A stretch of 54,992 nt of DNA from Acidobacteria bacterium UBA2990 (lineage in GTDB: Bacteria > Acidobacteriota > Vicinamibacteria > Vicinamibacterales > UBA8438). Below the pieces are notes generated by a model. It searched no databases. It saw nothing but the letters and a program-made list of their open reading frames with translations, and had not been told where the DNA came from. The stretch spans positions 36,430-91,421 of the forward strand of contig DEAE01000014.1 in NCBI GenBank assembly GCA_002347025.1, in the 5' to 3' direction. Positions 26,368 to 34,706 of this stretch are shown here, piece after piece. Each line of letters starts with the position of its first letter. The stretch's first letter is position 1. The position numbers and the translations under genes were made by a program.

Positions 26368-28398
26368 TTACTGTTCCGAATCTTCCTCCATCAGGTAGTC
26401 CCAGTGCTGACTGGCTCGCACCAGGATGGGTGAAAGGTCACCGGCAAGCAGGTAGCCGTCTTCGATGAGCTGGATTGCTGCTTCGGAGACTAGACCCACA
26501 TACTCGGCTTGACTGTGATACCGCTCGAGAATTGAACGACGGGGGTCACTGCGTTGTCGGCGCTCTTGTTGGGAACGGGGAAAGGGAATGTAGGAGCCCT
26601 GCATACTAGAGAGCACATTGACAGGACCGGCTTCAGGTCTGAAGTTGTTCCATCCGGTATAGGTAGCGAGTGGAACTGCTATTTCTGGCATCATCAGGCC
26701 TCCGGTTTCGTTCCCGTCGTCGTTGACTTGTGGGACGAGGATCGGGAATGCTGACACCACCTCAGGCGGTTCCACCGTCACGATGCCTCGACTTCGAAAT
26801 TCTGGGCCATACACCGCTCGGTAGGCGAGGTGTGGGGTAGCTGGTTGGCTGACTCCAGGAATCTCCGGAAAGCTGAGGTCCTTGGGGTCTACCAAGTCAC
26901 CGTCGCCGATACGGGGATAAACACTGGCTGGAGGTGGACTCCCGTCGGTGACCCAATCGTTCATTTCAAGGACCAGGCTTCTGAGGAACCAGGAATAGTC
27001 ATTCGGATTACTCAGCTGTTGTCCGCTAGTCTGTCTCGGGGGGAAGGCACCGGGACCATGCTGCCCTCCGGCGAAAGTATAAATGCGGGCATTGTCCAGT
27101 AAGGCACTATCTTCGGTACCATCCAAAGTAGTGTGAATCAGTGAAGCCGCCCGGCCCCAGTATTCGTAGGAGGAATTGGTGTGGAAGATTTTCGGCATGT
27201 GGGCCGGCTGAATGCCTGATAGCAACCCGTCCCGCATGTCCATGACGGGGTCGGTTTGCTCTGCGTCAGTGAAGGGAAAGATATCGGTCGGATAGAGTTT
27301 GTTTAAGAACGGGTGCCCGTCTCGAGAAGGCTGTGCAAAGCGGTGGTTGAAACTGCCGCGGCCGCCACCGGCCACATGGGCCATGACCCCGTCAAATGCA
27401 CGCCGGTTGGATTCGTCTGCGTTGAAGCCATAGTAGAGGAAGGTTCGGAGGAATCGACCACTCTGTGACACGCCCCAGGCGATCGCTTGGTTGATCACAT
27501 CGGAAGAGACCGTGAGTTCCGATGCGCCCTCGTACTTCAAATGTGAGATCGTGTCTCTGACCGCGGCTGGTCCTAGCCCGACCAATGGAGGATTCTTAGC
27601 AACGTAGACTAGATCATACAGTTTGCCTGGTTGGAAGCCGCTTTCGAGGTAGACTCGGGTGGGATCAATTTCGATAGCGCCGGCCTCGGTTCGTCGGGCG
27701 AATTTCCATTGTTCTCGTGGGATGACTCTTCGTTCTCCCTCGACCGTGTCTCGAACGGTTAAAACGTTCGCCGGGTGGCTGGCTTCGGCAACCTCGTAGG
27801 CTTGATGACTCCGGTCAGCCAGAGACCGGTCGTAGGTGATCTCATTAACAACCACCTCGCTGCGGACGAGCCCAGTGATGGGTGTCCCAGCGTCGGTCGC
27901 GACTGGTGAGTAAACTCTTACTAAGCCCTCCCGAGCCGGTACATCAAATTGCCAACCCAGCCACAGCAACGTGAAGCCTTGTTCCAGCAAGAACCCATCA
28001 CCCATTTCATTTTCGGTTACTGGGCTTCGACTCCCTTGTGCGTTGTTGTAGTACCCAAGCATGCCCTTGCCACCTCGGTTTGAGACCTCATAAAGTACCG
28101 TCCCGTTACCGCGAGCAATATCAGTAGGTTTGATCAGGTAGAAATCCGAGCTGAATTCCACTAATCCGGCCGAGTTCCGTGGGGCGTAATCAATGTCGGC
28201 GACGATCTGGTTGGCCGGGTTTTCCGGATCAATAGCAAAATGTATCGTGCCGGCTATTCGTTCGAATGAGCCAGAGATACCGTAGCTCTTACCGTTGGCA
28301 ACGGTAGACCGTGTGTTGATATCGATTCGAACGACTTCGGCCGATGCCGCTGATGTGAACAGGACGAGTGACAGCAATAGTGGTAGTAGCTTTGGCAT
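26368..28398 (-). CDS. Secreted alpha/beta-hydrolase of the Abhydrolase_10 family
   Basis: 676 residues with a signal peptide (MPKLLPLLLSLVLFTSAASA) and GAGGAG just before ATG 28398. The N-terminal third is a beta-rich domain (DYAPRNSAGLVEFSSDFYLI; YEVSNRGGKGML). The hydrolase part has WGVSQSGRFLRTFLYYGFN, in which GxSxSGR is the nucleophile elbow with Ser as the probable catalytic residue. Downstream FAGGQHGPG carries a candidate catalytic His. The family is periplasmic and poorly characterised; esterase-type activity is likely. Its gene follows an NHL-propeller gene on the same strand, but an intrinsic terminator separates them. Confidence 0.85.
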   Translation of the reverse strand: MPKLLPLLLSLVLFTSAASAEVVRIDINTRSTVANGKSYGISGSFERIAGTIHFAIDPENPANQIVADIDYAPRNSAGLVEFSSDFYLIKPTDIARGNGTVLYEVSNRGGKGMLGYYNNAQGSRSPVTENEMGDGFLLEQGFTLLWLGWQFDVPAREGLVRVYSPVATDAGTPITGLVRSEVVVNEITYDRSLADRSHQAYEVAEASHPANVLTVRDTVEGERRVIPREQWKFARRTEAGAIEIDPTRVYLESGFQPGKLYDLVYVAKNPPLVGLGPAAVRDTISHLKYEGASELTVSSDVINQAIAWGVSQSGRFLRTFLYYGFNADESNRRAFDGVMAHVAGGGRGSFNHRFAQPSRDGHPFLNKLYPTDIFPFTDAEQTDPVMDMRDGLLSGIQPAHMPKIFHTNSSYEYWGRAASLIHTTLDGTEDSALLDNARIYTFAGGQHGPGAFPPRQTSGQQLSNPNDYSWFLRSLVLEMNDWVTDGSPPPASVYPRIGDGDLVDPKDLSFPEIPGVSQPATPHLAYRAVYGPEFRSRGIVTVEPPEVVSAFPILVPQVNDDGNETGGLMMPEIAVPLATYTGWNNFRPEAGPVNVLSSMQGSYIPFPRSQQERRQRSDPRRSILERYHSQAEYVGLVSEAAIQLIEDGYLLAGDLSPILVRASQHWDYLMEEDSEQ

Positions 28399-28410
28399 GG
28401 GACTCCTCTG

Positions 28411-28451
28411 AAAAAAATCCCTAGCGGGCGTCTGGTATTGCCCACTAGGGA
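28411..28451 (-). terminator. Rho-independent terminator after the NHL gene, abutting the next gene's RBS
   Basis: On the reverse strand a 12-bp stem with one G-U pair (28440-28451 with 28418-28429) and a 10-base loop is followed by seven Ts (28417-28411). It ends only about 12 bases before the ATG of the Abhydrolase_10 gene, so that gene's ribosome-binding site begins almost at the end of the T run. Confidence 0.85.
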
Positions 28452-28509
28452 CGAGAATCGTCTTGCTGGGATGGGCGGAGCCCTCCTTAGGGACCCCTCA
28501 GGAATTTGA

Positions 28510-29697
28510 CTACTGCGGCCAGACGACCCCTTGGTTCTTGGTCGTGACCGGTCCCATGCCCTTGTAGACGAACTTCTGAACTCGTTTCCCTTCGTAGGTC
28601 TCTGTTGTGTAGAGGTTTCCGCTTGAGTCGACGGTTACGCTGTGTGCGCCAAAGAACTGGCCGGGTTGCCGACCACCGTCTCCAAAGCTTGTCAGATGTT
28701 CAAGGTTTACCCGGTCGATGATGTGGATGCGCTGATTTACCCCGTCAGCAAGGTAAAGATAAGCTTGCTCCGCATCGTGGGAAAAATCGATGTCCCATGC
28801 GGCCCCGGACCCGGTCGTGTTTGGTAGCACCAGCATTTCATCAACGTATGTGCCATCCTTCTGAAACACTTGTATCCGGTCGTGAGCCCGGTCACAGACA
28901 TAGATCAGGCCACTGTTTGACACCTCGGCGCAATGCACCGGACTGCTGAACTGTTGGAGATTTGGGTCGCCCGGTGTATATCGTACCGAGTAGTTGTCAT
29001 CTGGACGGTTACCGTATGCCCCCCAGAAACGTTTGACCTGGCCGCTGTCGGCATCGACAACAGCAACGCGTTTGTTCCCATATCCGTCAGCAAAGTAGAT
29101 CTCGTTTGCGTCGCCGTCGACTGCAATCTTGGCAATTCGGCCAAAACTGTCGAGGCTGAGGCTGTCTGGGGCTCGTCCGGCGACGCCGACTTGAAGCAGG
29201 AATTCGCCGGTCCTGCTGAACTTTAGAGCATGAGAGTCTCCTCCACCATTGCCTCCGACCCACACGTTGTTCATGTGGTCGATAGTGATGCCGTGGTTTG
29301 AGGAGGGCCAGTCGTAGCCGTTTCCAGGTCCGCCCCAGTGGCCAACGAGATTACCCTCCGGGTCAAATTCAAGCACCGGCGGTGCTGGTCTACAGCACTC
29401 CTCGGATGTGGGTGGATCGTTGAGAACTGAAGTTTCGTTGGCGGCGAGGGTGGATGCCCGATGCACAATCCAGATATGGTCTTGCGCGTCAGCATCAACC
29501 CCAATGGTTGATCCAAGCAACCAGTGGTTTGGCAACGGTTTTGGCCAGAACGGGTCTACCTCAAACATCGGGGCTTCGGCTCCACCAGCTTGCTCTTCGA
29601 CTGGGGCTTCTGCAGCTAAAGTTCCGGCGTAGATGACCGCCAGCCCGAGGAGGGCTGTTATGGCCAAAGGTGGCCCAAGTCTTTTCAGGATCGACAT
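28510..29697 (-). CDS. Secreted NHL-type beta-propeller protein
   Basis: 395 residues from ATG 29697, preceded by GGGAGAG 5 bases upstream; the frame extends to 29805 but without a signal there. A hydrophobic leader (ITALLGLAVIYAGTLAA) is followed by DPFWPKPLPNHWLLGS, which is typical of a widespread acidobacterial propeller group. Blade motifs are GITIDHMNNVWVGGNGGG, KIAVDGDANEIYFADGYGN, YVCDRAHDRIQVF and HSVTVDSSGNLYTTETYEG. TSEECCRPAPPVLEFD contains a vicinal Cys pair, which is unusual. The function is unknown; the protein is periplasmic. It is the last gene of a unit that may begin with the cyclase gene upstream. Confidence 0.85.
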   Translation of the reverse strand: MSILKRLGPPLAITALLGLAVIYAGTLAAEAPVEEQAGGAEAPMFEVDPFWPKPLPNHWLLGSTIGVDADAQDHIWIVHRASTLAANETSVLNDPPTSEECCRPAPPVLEFDPEGNLVGHWGGPGNGYDWPSSNHGITIDHMNNVWVGGNGGGDSHALKFSRTGEFLLQVGVAGRAPDSLSLDSFGRIAKIAVDGDANEIYFADGYGNKRVAVVDADSGQVKRFWGAYGNRPDDNYSVRYTPGDPNLQQFSSPVHCAEVSNSGLIYVCDRAHDRIQVFQKDGTYVDEMLVLPNTTGSGAAWDIDFSHDAEQAYLYLADGVNQRIHIIDRVNLEHLTSFGDGGRQPGQFFGAHSVTVDSSGNLYTTETYEGKRVQKFVYKGMGPVTTKNQGVVWPQ

Positions 29698-29711
29698 AGT
29701 CACTCTCCCAA

Positions 29712-29750
29712 CCGGACTCTCGATGGTCCGGCTTGCGGCGTTAGCGCCGC
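29712..29750 (-). promoter_or_regulatory. Two tandem GC-rich hairpins in the leader of the NHL gene
   Basis: On the reverse strand GCGGCG/CGCCGC (29735-29750) and CCGGAC/GTCCGG (29712-29731) form two short perfect stems. The second ends about 14 bases before the start codon and borders the ribosome-binding site. They may terminate transcription from the cyclase gene or regulate translation; no T run follows. Confidence 0.45.
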
Positions 29751-29843
29751 ATTGTAAATTGTCACCCGAGAACCCCACCATTATAGCTCTAGTAGGTCCT
29801 CTCACAGTAGCTGATACTCAGTTGGTGCCTGTCTTTTTTCAGA

Positions 29844-30875
29844 TCAAAAAGTCGCGATCGGGTTCAACGGCGAACCCATACCTTGCTCTATACGCAGTGG
29901 GGCGGCTGTGAACAGAAATTCGTAGCGTTTCAGGCGACGGGCTTCCTGAGCCAGCCTTTCAAAGTCTAGGTTGTCGAAAATTGAGACTCCTAACGAGACT
30001 AGCGCTAGGCGGTGGAGTGGAAGACCAACTTCAGGTGGAAAGCCGTGTGGTGACACGTCGTTATACATGTCGTGCCCGATAAAGGAGACGCCTCTCTCTT
30101 TTAGAAAATAAGCCACATCTGCCTGATAGCCTGAGACTCCGTCAGATGTGGGCCATGCACCTAGTGCTGCCCGGCGTTTCCAACGGCCTGTGTAGAGCAA
30201 GATGACATCACCCTCACTGACCTTGACGCCCTGAATTTTTTCAAGTTGTTCAAGGTCTGCCCATGTGATCTCCGTGCCCGGTGGCATCCATCCTTCAGGG
30301 GAGGCCCGATTAGGTAGCAGTGTTGCATCGAATAGGATGCCTCGAGTGAAAATGCCGTCGCGCAGGGCATGAATGCTGCCTTGGGGACAGCCTCCTGTTT
30401 CTTCGATGGATTCCTGAGTCACTCCGTTGTAACCCTTGCCTTCGAACATGACATGACAGGCCACTGAGTCTAGGTGGCTATGAATTGAGCCGTGATAGGT
30501 GCCCGTGTATTGGTAGCGGTCGGAAGCGCCACTGCTACTGATCCGCATGATCTGCCGGTTGAGGTATGTTCCTCCATCGACAGCGTCTTCTTGGATCACG
30601 TCGTGCGATAACGAGATGTTGATGCCCTCTCTAACTAATGCCGCGGCTGCTTTACGTTTGTCCGGTGAAATCAAATTGGCGGCCCCGAGCTCGTCATCGG
30701 TCCCCCACCTTCCCCAATTTGAGAGTTCTTCCATAGCCCGAAGGAAGTCGGCCTCGGTTCTGATGACTGGTCGGGTTTGTGTAGAACCGACGATCGAAGT
30801 GAGTGCAAGTACTAATAGGATGACTAGGCAACTACTACCGATTCTGAGGGAGTAAGGGTACGGTCTTGTCGGCAT
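29844..30875 (-). CDS. Secreted cyclase-family metal hydrolase (kynurenine formamidase-like)
   Basis: 343 residues with an N-terminal hydrophobic leader and AAGGAG before ATG 30875. Residues around HGSIHSHLDSVACHV match the metal-binding HxxTHxDxxxH signature of the cyclase family (PF04199), with the usual GTH replaced by SIH. The N-terminal WGRWGTDDELGAANLISP is typical of the secreted subgroup. GDVILLYTGRW and SFIGHDMYNDVSP are conserved later motifs. Relatives hydrolyse amide or cyclic bonds, such as N-formylkynurenine or isatin. The substrate here is unknown. The T-to-I change inside the metal motif leaves all His and Asp ligands intact, so activity is plausible. Confidence 0.88.
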   Translation of the reverse strand: MPTRPYPYSLRIGSSCLVILLVLALTSIVGSTQTRPVIRTEADFLRAMEELSNWGRWGTDDELGAANLISPDKRKAAAALVREGINISLSHDVIQEDAVDGGTYLNRQIMRISSSGASDRYQYTGTYHGSIHSHLDSVACHVMFEGKGYNGVTQESIEETGGCPQGSIHALRDGIFTRGILFDATLLPNRASPEGWMPPGTEITWADLEQLEKIQGVKVSEGDVILLYTGRWKRRAALGAWPTSDGVSGYQADVAYFLKERGVSFIGHDMYNDVSPHGFPPEVGLPLHRLALVSLGVSIFDNLDFERLAQEARRLKRYEFLFTAAPLRIEQGMGSPLNPIATF

Positions 30876-30891
30876 GGGAGCTCCTTTTGAC

Positions 30892-30904
30892 TGTGAGACT
30901 CACA
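30892..30904. promoter_or_regulatory. 13-bp palindrome upstream of the cyclase gene
   Basis: TGTGAGACTCACA has 6-base arms around one base, 17 bases upstream of the cyclase ATG. It may be an operator for a dimeric repressor. It differs from the Fur-like boxes and from CRP sites (spacing too short). Confidence 0.4.
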
Positions 30905-31058
30905 AAATGAGGTCAACTTGAGCGAATCGAGAATCCACGGTGATTATACCGCTGGCGGGCCAAGCGGCTGCAAAGCGGACCTGTGGGAATTTGAGCCTAT
31001 GGGCTTGGGAACTAGAAACATCTGCTACGATCCCTATCATGTGCGGTTGGGGAATTTC

Positions 31059-31715
31059 ATGCAAAGATTTTGGGTTCTGAAGGTCTTTATCATTTTGCTC
31101 GGCAGCTTCGCTGGGTCCTGTAGCTCAGAGCCTCCAGTAGAGTCGTCTCGGTCCGTTGTAGTGCCAGTGGCTGAGGAGGACCCGCCGTCTACCCGTGGCT
31201 TGGCTTGGATTGTGGGCACCTCACCTGCTGCCACAGGTATGGTGGTTTCTATCGTTCTACTTGATCCACATGAAGATATAGGTGTGCCGGTGCCGCAGCA
31301 ACGGCCGGTGATGGACCAGATTGGTCGCCAATTTGTTCCTGGGTTTATCCTGGTTCGAGCCGGGCAGACTATCAACTTCACCAATAGTGAGGATGAGTTG
31401 CATACGGTTCATGTGAAGGATAGTTCGGATGAGTCCCTGTTTAATATTGCTACGATGATGGGAACCACGTACGACTACACTTTTGATCAGGAAGATGACT
31501 ACAGCGTCGTGTGCAACACTCACACTGAAATGTTTGCAGACATTATGGTTGTTGATGCGCCCTATGCGGTGGTTGCGGATCGGGACGGCAGTTTTACTAT
31601 TACCGATGTTATCCCTGGCAGGTATACGGCTACCGTTGTGCATGGTGCGACCCGCACTGAACAGGATATCGATATTACCGCTGGGACGAACGAAATTGAT
31701 TTGACAGTGCCGTGA
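31059..31715 (+). CDS. Cupredoxin (plastocyanin-like) lipoprotein with C-terminal CarboxypepD_reg-like domain
   Basis: 218 residues from ATG 31059; frame upstream of this lacks a signal. LGSFAGSC gives a lipobox with the lipid-bearing Cys at residue 21. The core GFILVRAGQTINFTNSEDELHTVHV is a type 1 copper fold start, with His115 as first ligand. C152-x2-H155-x2-M158 (VCNTHTEM) completes the copper site. From about residue 165 a short beta-sandwich (DRDGSFTITDVIPGRYTATVVHG) resembles the carboxypeptidase regulatory domain. It is probably a membrane-anchored periplasmic electron carrier, perhaps for the cytochromes nearby. It is transcribed divergently from the cyclase gene and converges on the cytochrome/PQQ pair. 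Confidence 0.88.
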   Translation: MQRFWVLKVFIILLGSFAGSCSSEPPVESSRSVVVPVAEEDPPSTRGLAWIVGTSPAATGMVVSIVLLDPHEDIGVPVPQQRPVMDQIGRQFVPGFILVRAGQTINFTNSEDELHTVHVKDSSDESLFNIATMMGTTYDYTFDQEDDYSVVCNTHTEMFADIMVVDAPYAVVADRDGSFTITDVIPGRYTATVVHGATRTEQDIDITAGTNEIDLTVP

Positions 31716-31858
31716 GGCTGTTCAGAATCGCAGTCGGACCAATGGTGCTGGCGCGCCGTCCCCAACATGACGTTCGGATATCTGGCTTTGAACTTTTACC
31801 CAGCTGGCTGGAGAGCCTTTGTGTCAGGGATTCGGGACGTCAAGGTCACTTGGTAGCG

Positions 31859-33196
31859 TCATTCGAACTGTTCCTGAAAAAAATCTGGCAAATTGGGTTT
31901 TGTGTCTCTCAATATTTCGACTATAGCGAGTCTGTCTGCACTTGAAAGTGTTTGGTAGCGAGCTTCGCCCGCGCCTCCAGACAGCACATGCCATAACTGT
32001 TGATAGATGGCATTGCGCGCACGGTCCGGTAACGCATCAAAAGCTTCGGCGTAGATTAGTGGACTGCATGGATAGCGAAACAGTCGACTGTTCAGATCGA
32101 GTTGATGGAGGGACCGACCCTTGTTGTCTGATGGTCCTTGCGCCGAGAACCACTCGGCAAAACCTGAAGTGCTGGTGAGTCTGGTCGGTAAGGGAGCTTC
32201 ATCAATAAACAAAAGATAGTCAACAAATTCGACCGCGGCATTGGCGATTGCCGTTTCGGCATCCTCGGCATCTGGCCGTAGGGTGTCTGGACTGGGATAG
32301 TCGGCTACTCGGGTCTCCCAACCAATCCTGACCAATAGATTCGTCATGTGGTTGCGATGTTCCAGCACCAGAAGGGCGACGATATCGCTGTAGGGTGTGG
32401 GATAACCGTCAAGGTCGAAGAGCCCTTCGAGAGAGTCAAAGGCAGGAGCGGGCTCAACTTCACCTGGGACATAGTCGAACGGTTGGGTTCGGTTGCCCAA
32501 ATGACTTAGTGATTGCGGAGCCCCGGTCACATACCAGCTGCCCCAGCGATCCGAGAGGAGGCTTCTATGGTCAGTGACCCAGCCCACGGCGTAAGCGTTA
32601 GGGTCGTCTGGCAAGGGTAGAGTGTTAAGCGTCATTAATCCTGGGACTCCTAGGGTGTCCCAGGAAAGGTGACAGGCTAAACATTGTTCGTTGCGAACGA
32701 TCGAGGGACGCTCAGCCGCTTGTTGGTCGAGCGAATAGAACAACACACCCTGAGTGGGATCCAGAGAAGCTATTTCCAGAACATCGGCCCCTCTTACCCA
32801 GCCGACGGCCACGGTATCATTGAAGAAGAGCGCTCGAGGGTTCTCGGGGGTGACCCATCTGGCCTGAAAGCTTGTTTCTGAGAATACAGTGACTTGCGAT
32901 TGCACCGGTACGTCGAGCGCCTCAAGGAGAGAGTGAAGATAACCTGTGGTGGGCTCAAAAGTCAGCTGGGTGACTCCAGTCTGAAGCTCTTGGTGCAAGA
33001 CGGACACGGCATCGCTGGGAGAGCCGTCCGAGTAGCGAATTGCCGGGTGATCCCGAGATTCACGAAATACTCCACCCCGCTGCGCGGCAAGCTGGGTGCT
33101 CACTAACGTGGCTGCGGCAAGAGCTGTCACAGGTAGCCACAATTTCCTAAAGGCCTTCTTCAGGGCCGTTTGTTGATGAGTGGCGAGTCTTTTCAT
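31859..33196 (-). CDS. Periplasmic monohaem cytochrome c-like protein
   Basis: About 445 residues with a leader (LWLPVTALAAATLVSTQLAAQ) and a single CLACH haem motif at residues 172-176. GVFRESRDHPAIRY and the long region after the haem (DRWGSWYVTGAP..., YSDIVALLVLEHRNHMTN) recall the N-terminal domain of cytochromes annotated as cytochrome c family in Acidobacteria. ATG 33196 overlaps the stop of the PQQ-propeller gene by 4 bases (ATGA), so the two are translationally coupled; an ATG at 33208 would add four residues. A role as electron acceptor for the coupled propeller protein is inferred. MTNLL and other Met or His residues may be the sixth ligand. Confidence 0.8.
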   Translation of the reverse strand: MKRLATHQQTALKKAFRKLWLPVTALAAATLVSTQLAAQRGGVFRESRDHPAIRYSDGSPSDAVSVLHQELQTGVTQLTFEPTTGYLHSLLEALDVPVQSQVTVFSETSFQARWVTPENPRALFFNDTVAVGWVRGADVLEIASLDPTQGVLFYSLDQQAAERPSIVRNEQCLACHLSWDTLGVPGLMTLNTLPLPDDPNAYAVGWVTDHRSLLSDRWGSWYVTGAPQSLSHLGNRTQPFDYVPGEVEPAPAFDSLEGLFDLDGYPTPYSDIVALLVLEHRNHMTNLLVRIGWETRVADYPSPDTLRPDAEDAETAIANAAVEFVDYLLFIDEAPLPTRLTSTSGFAEWFSAQGPSDNKGRSLHQLDLNSRLFRYPCSPLIYAEAFDALPDRARNAIYQQLWHVLSGGAGEARYQTLSSADRLAIVEILRDTKPNLPDFFQEQFE

Positions 33197-34431
33197 TCTA
33201 TTGTCCATAGCGTGACATTTGATTCATCTTTGATGAATAACCTATTGCCGGATATGGTTGGTTGAGCCCAAGTTGCACTTGGGGCCACTTCGTAACGACT
33301 CACTTGGGTGAACCCGTTTCGGCTCATTTGGGCCACGACCAAGTCTGCGTCATTATTTAGCAGAAATAGCAGGTCTCCGGCCATAACAACGGCTGAATTG
33401 GTGGACTCGCGACCCTCTGTGCGCCATAGGGTGTTGCCGCTTGCGGCGTCGAGTGCGAAGAACTGTCCACTACGTAGATGTGACATGCCATAAAGTGTCC
33501 CGTCTGCTAATACCGGGTTACTCATAAACATCGATACTTCACTGGTGGTCCATATTATGTCTGTTGTCCATCGACCTGCAACACGATGTGGCTTGAACCG
33601 GGTGACCCCGAGGTTGTGCCCGGTAACGATGACTTCCTGTCCAGTAATGATGGGAGTTATAGAGTTGTTTGTTGAACGGGAACTGAACGGTATTCTCCAG
33701 AGCAAGGTTCCATCATCGGCTTTTACGCCCACGATGTTTTCCTGAGTGACAGCGACAACCTGGCGAACGCCGTCTAGTTTGGCCACCATAGGAGAAGCAT
33801 AAGCGGGGCCGTCGCCGTCCCAACGCCAGATTTCATCACCACTGTCGGCGTCGAATGCCGTGAGTGCCCCGTTATCATGTCCCCCTAGATGGAAGATTAC
33901 TTTTCCCTGATCTGCGATTGGCGAGAGGGCTGTCGCGTAGAGCGGCTCGGCAGACTGGGCTGGTTTCTGCCAGAGTAGCCTGCCGCTGCTCGCAGTTAGT
34001 GCCGAGACTACTCCGTTTATCCCCAGCGTATAGAGCTTACCGTTGTGGAATAGTGGTGTCGACTTAGGTCCAGGGCCATGACGTGAGGTTCCTGGGTTGT
34101 CCCGATATGGTGCGTCGTAAGCGGTGCGCCATACAACCATACCGTTTCTTGCGTTGAGTGCCATTACCACCTCTGCTTGATTCTGGCGGCCAAAGGTGAA
34201 CACCCGATCGCCGATTAAGATGGGGGTAGCATAGCCAAGCCCAGTTTCAACGCGCCATTGTTGTGTCAATTGGTCTGGCCAGGCCAGTGGGGTAACAAAC
34301 GCTGCGGCTGCACCATCCCGATTAATCCCTCGCCACTGGGGGTAATCGCCCGCTGTATCCTGGGAAAATGCGACAGATGTCGGGTCGAGCAGGCAGGCTA
34401 GGGTTATATAGACGAGCAAATAACGTCTCAT
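33193..34431 (-). CDS. PQQ/BamB-like beta-propeller secreted protein
   Basis: 412 residues with a signal peptide ending SVAFSQ. YPQWRGINRDG, followed by ALNARNGMVVWRTAYD, LTASSGRLLWQ, FDADSGDEIWRWDGDGP, VKADDGTLLWRIP and LDAASGNTLWRTEGRE, forms the WR/LW-type tryptophan-docking repeats of an eight-bladed PQQ-like propeller. The family may bind PQQ or act as a scaffold like BamB. It is a relative of the truncated gene at the left window edge. It is first in a two-gene unit with the cytochrome c gene, overlapping by 4 bases, which supports a redox role. Confidence 0.88.
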   Translation of the reverse strand: MRRYLLVYITLACLLDPTSVAFSQDTAGDYPQWRGINRDGAAAAFVTPLAWPDQLTQQWRVETGLGYATPILIGDRVFTFGRQNQAEVVMALNARNGMVVWRTAYDAPYRDNPGTSRHGPGPKSTPLFHNGKLYTLGINGVVSALTASSGRLLWQKPAQSAEPLYATALSPIADQGKVIFHLGGHDNGALTAFDADSGDEIWRWDGDGPAYASPMVAKLDGVRQVVAVTQENIVGVKADDGTLLWRIPFSSRSTNNSITPIITGQEVIVTGHNLGVTRFKPHRVAGRWTTDIIWTTSEVSMFMSNPVLADGTLYGMSHLRSGQFFALDAASGNTLWRTEGRESTNSAVVMAGDLLFLLNNDADLVVAQMSRNGFTQVSRYEVAPSATWAQPTISGNRLFIKDESNVTLWTIE

Positions 34432-34706
34432 GGGGACTCCTACTAGTGGTCCAAGCCTGTAATGGCTTGGGGTCCACCCTTATGAAGACTACGTTATCCG
34501 TTCTATCCCATTATCCCTGTCGGTCCTTCTTGGGTCACCGGTGGTTTACCGGACAAGCCCAATTAAGCGTCAGTCGGCTGGGATGTGCCAGAGCTTACGC
34601 CCTAGCCTTAATCCTAACAGGTGAAACGTCTATATGGTTCAGCCTTAGGAGTAGGCCGGTGAAGCAGGAACAGCTGAGTGTGTGAAATGTGGTCTGGGTT
34701 ATTCGA

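Noticed and set aside
30892..30904. TGTGAGACTCACA as a further Fur or CRP site
   Set aside because: Arms and spacing fit neither the 7-1-7 Fur form nor TGTGA-N6-TCACA; kept only as an unnamed palindrome.
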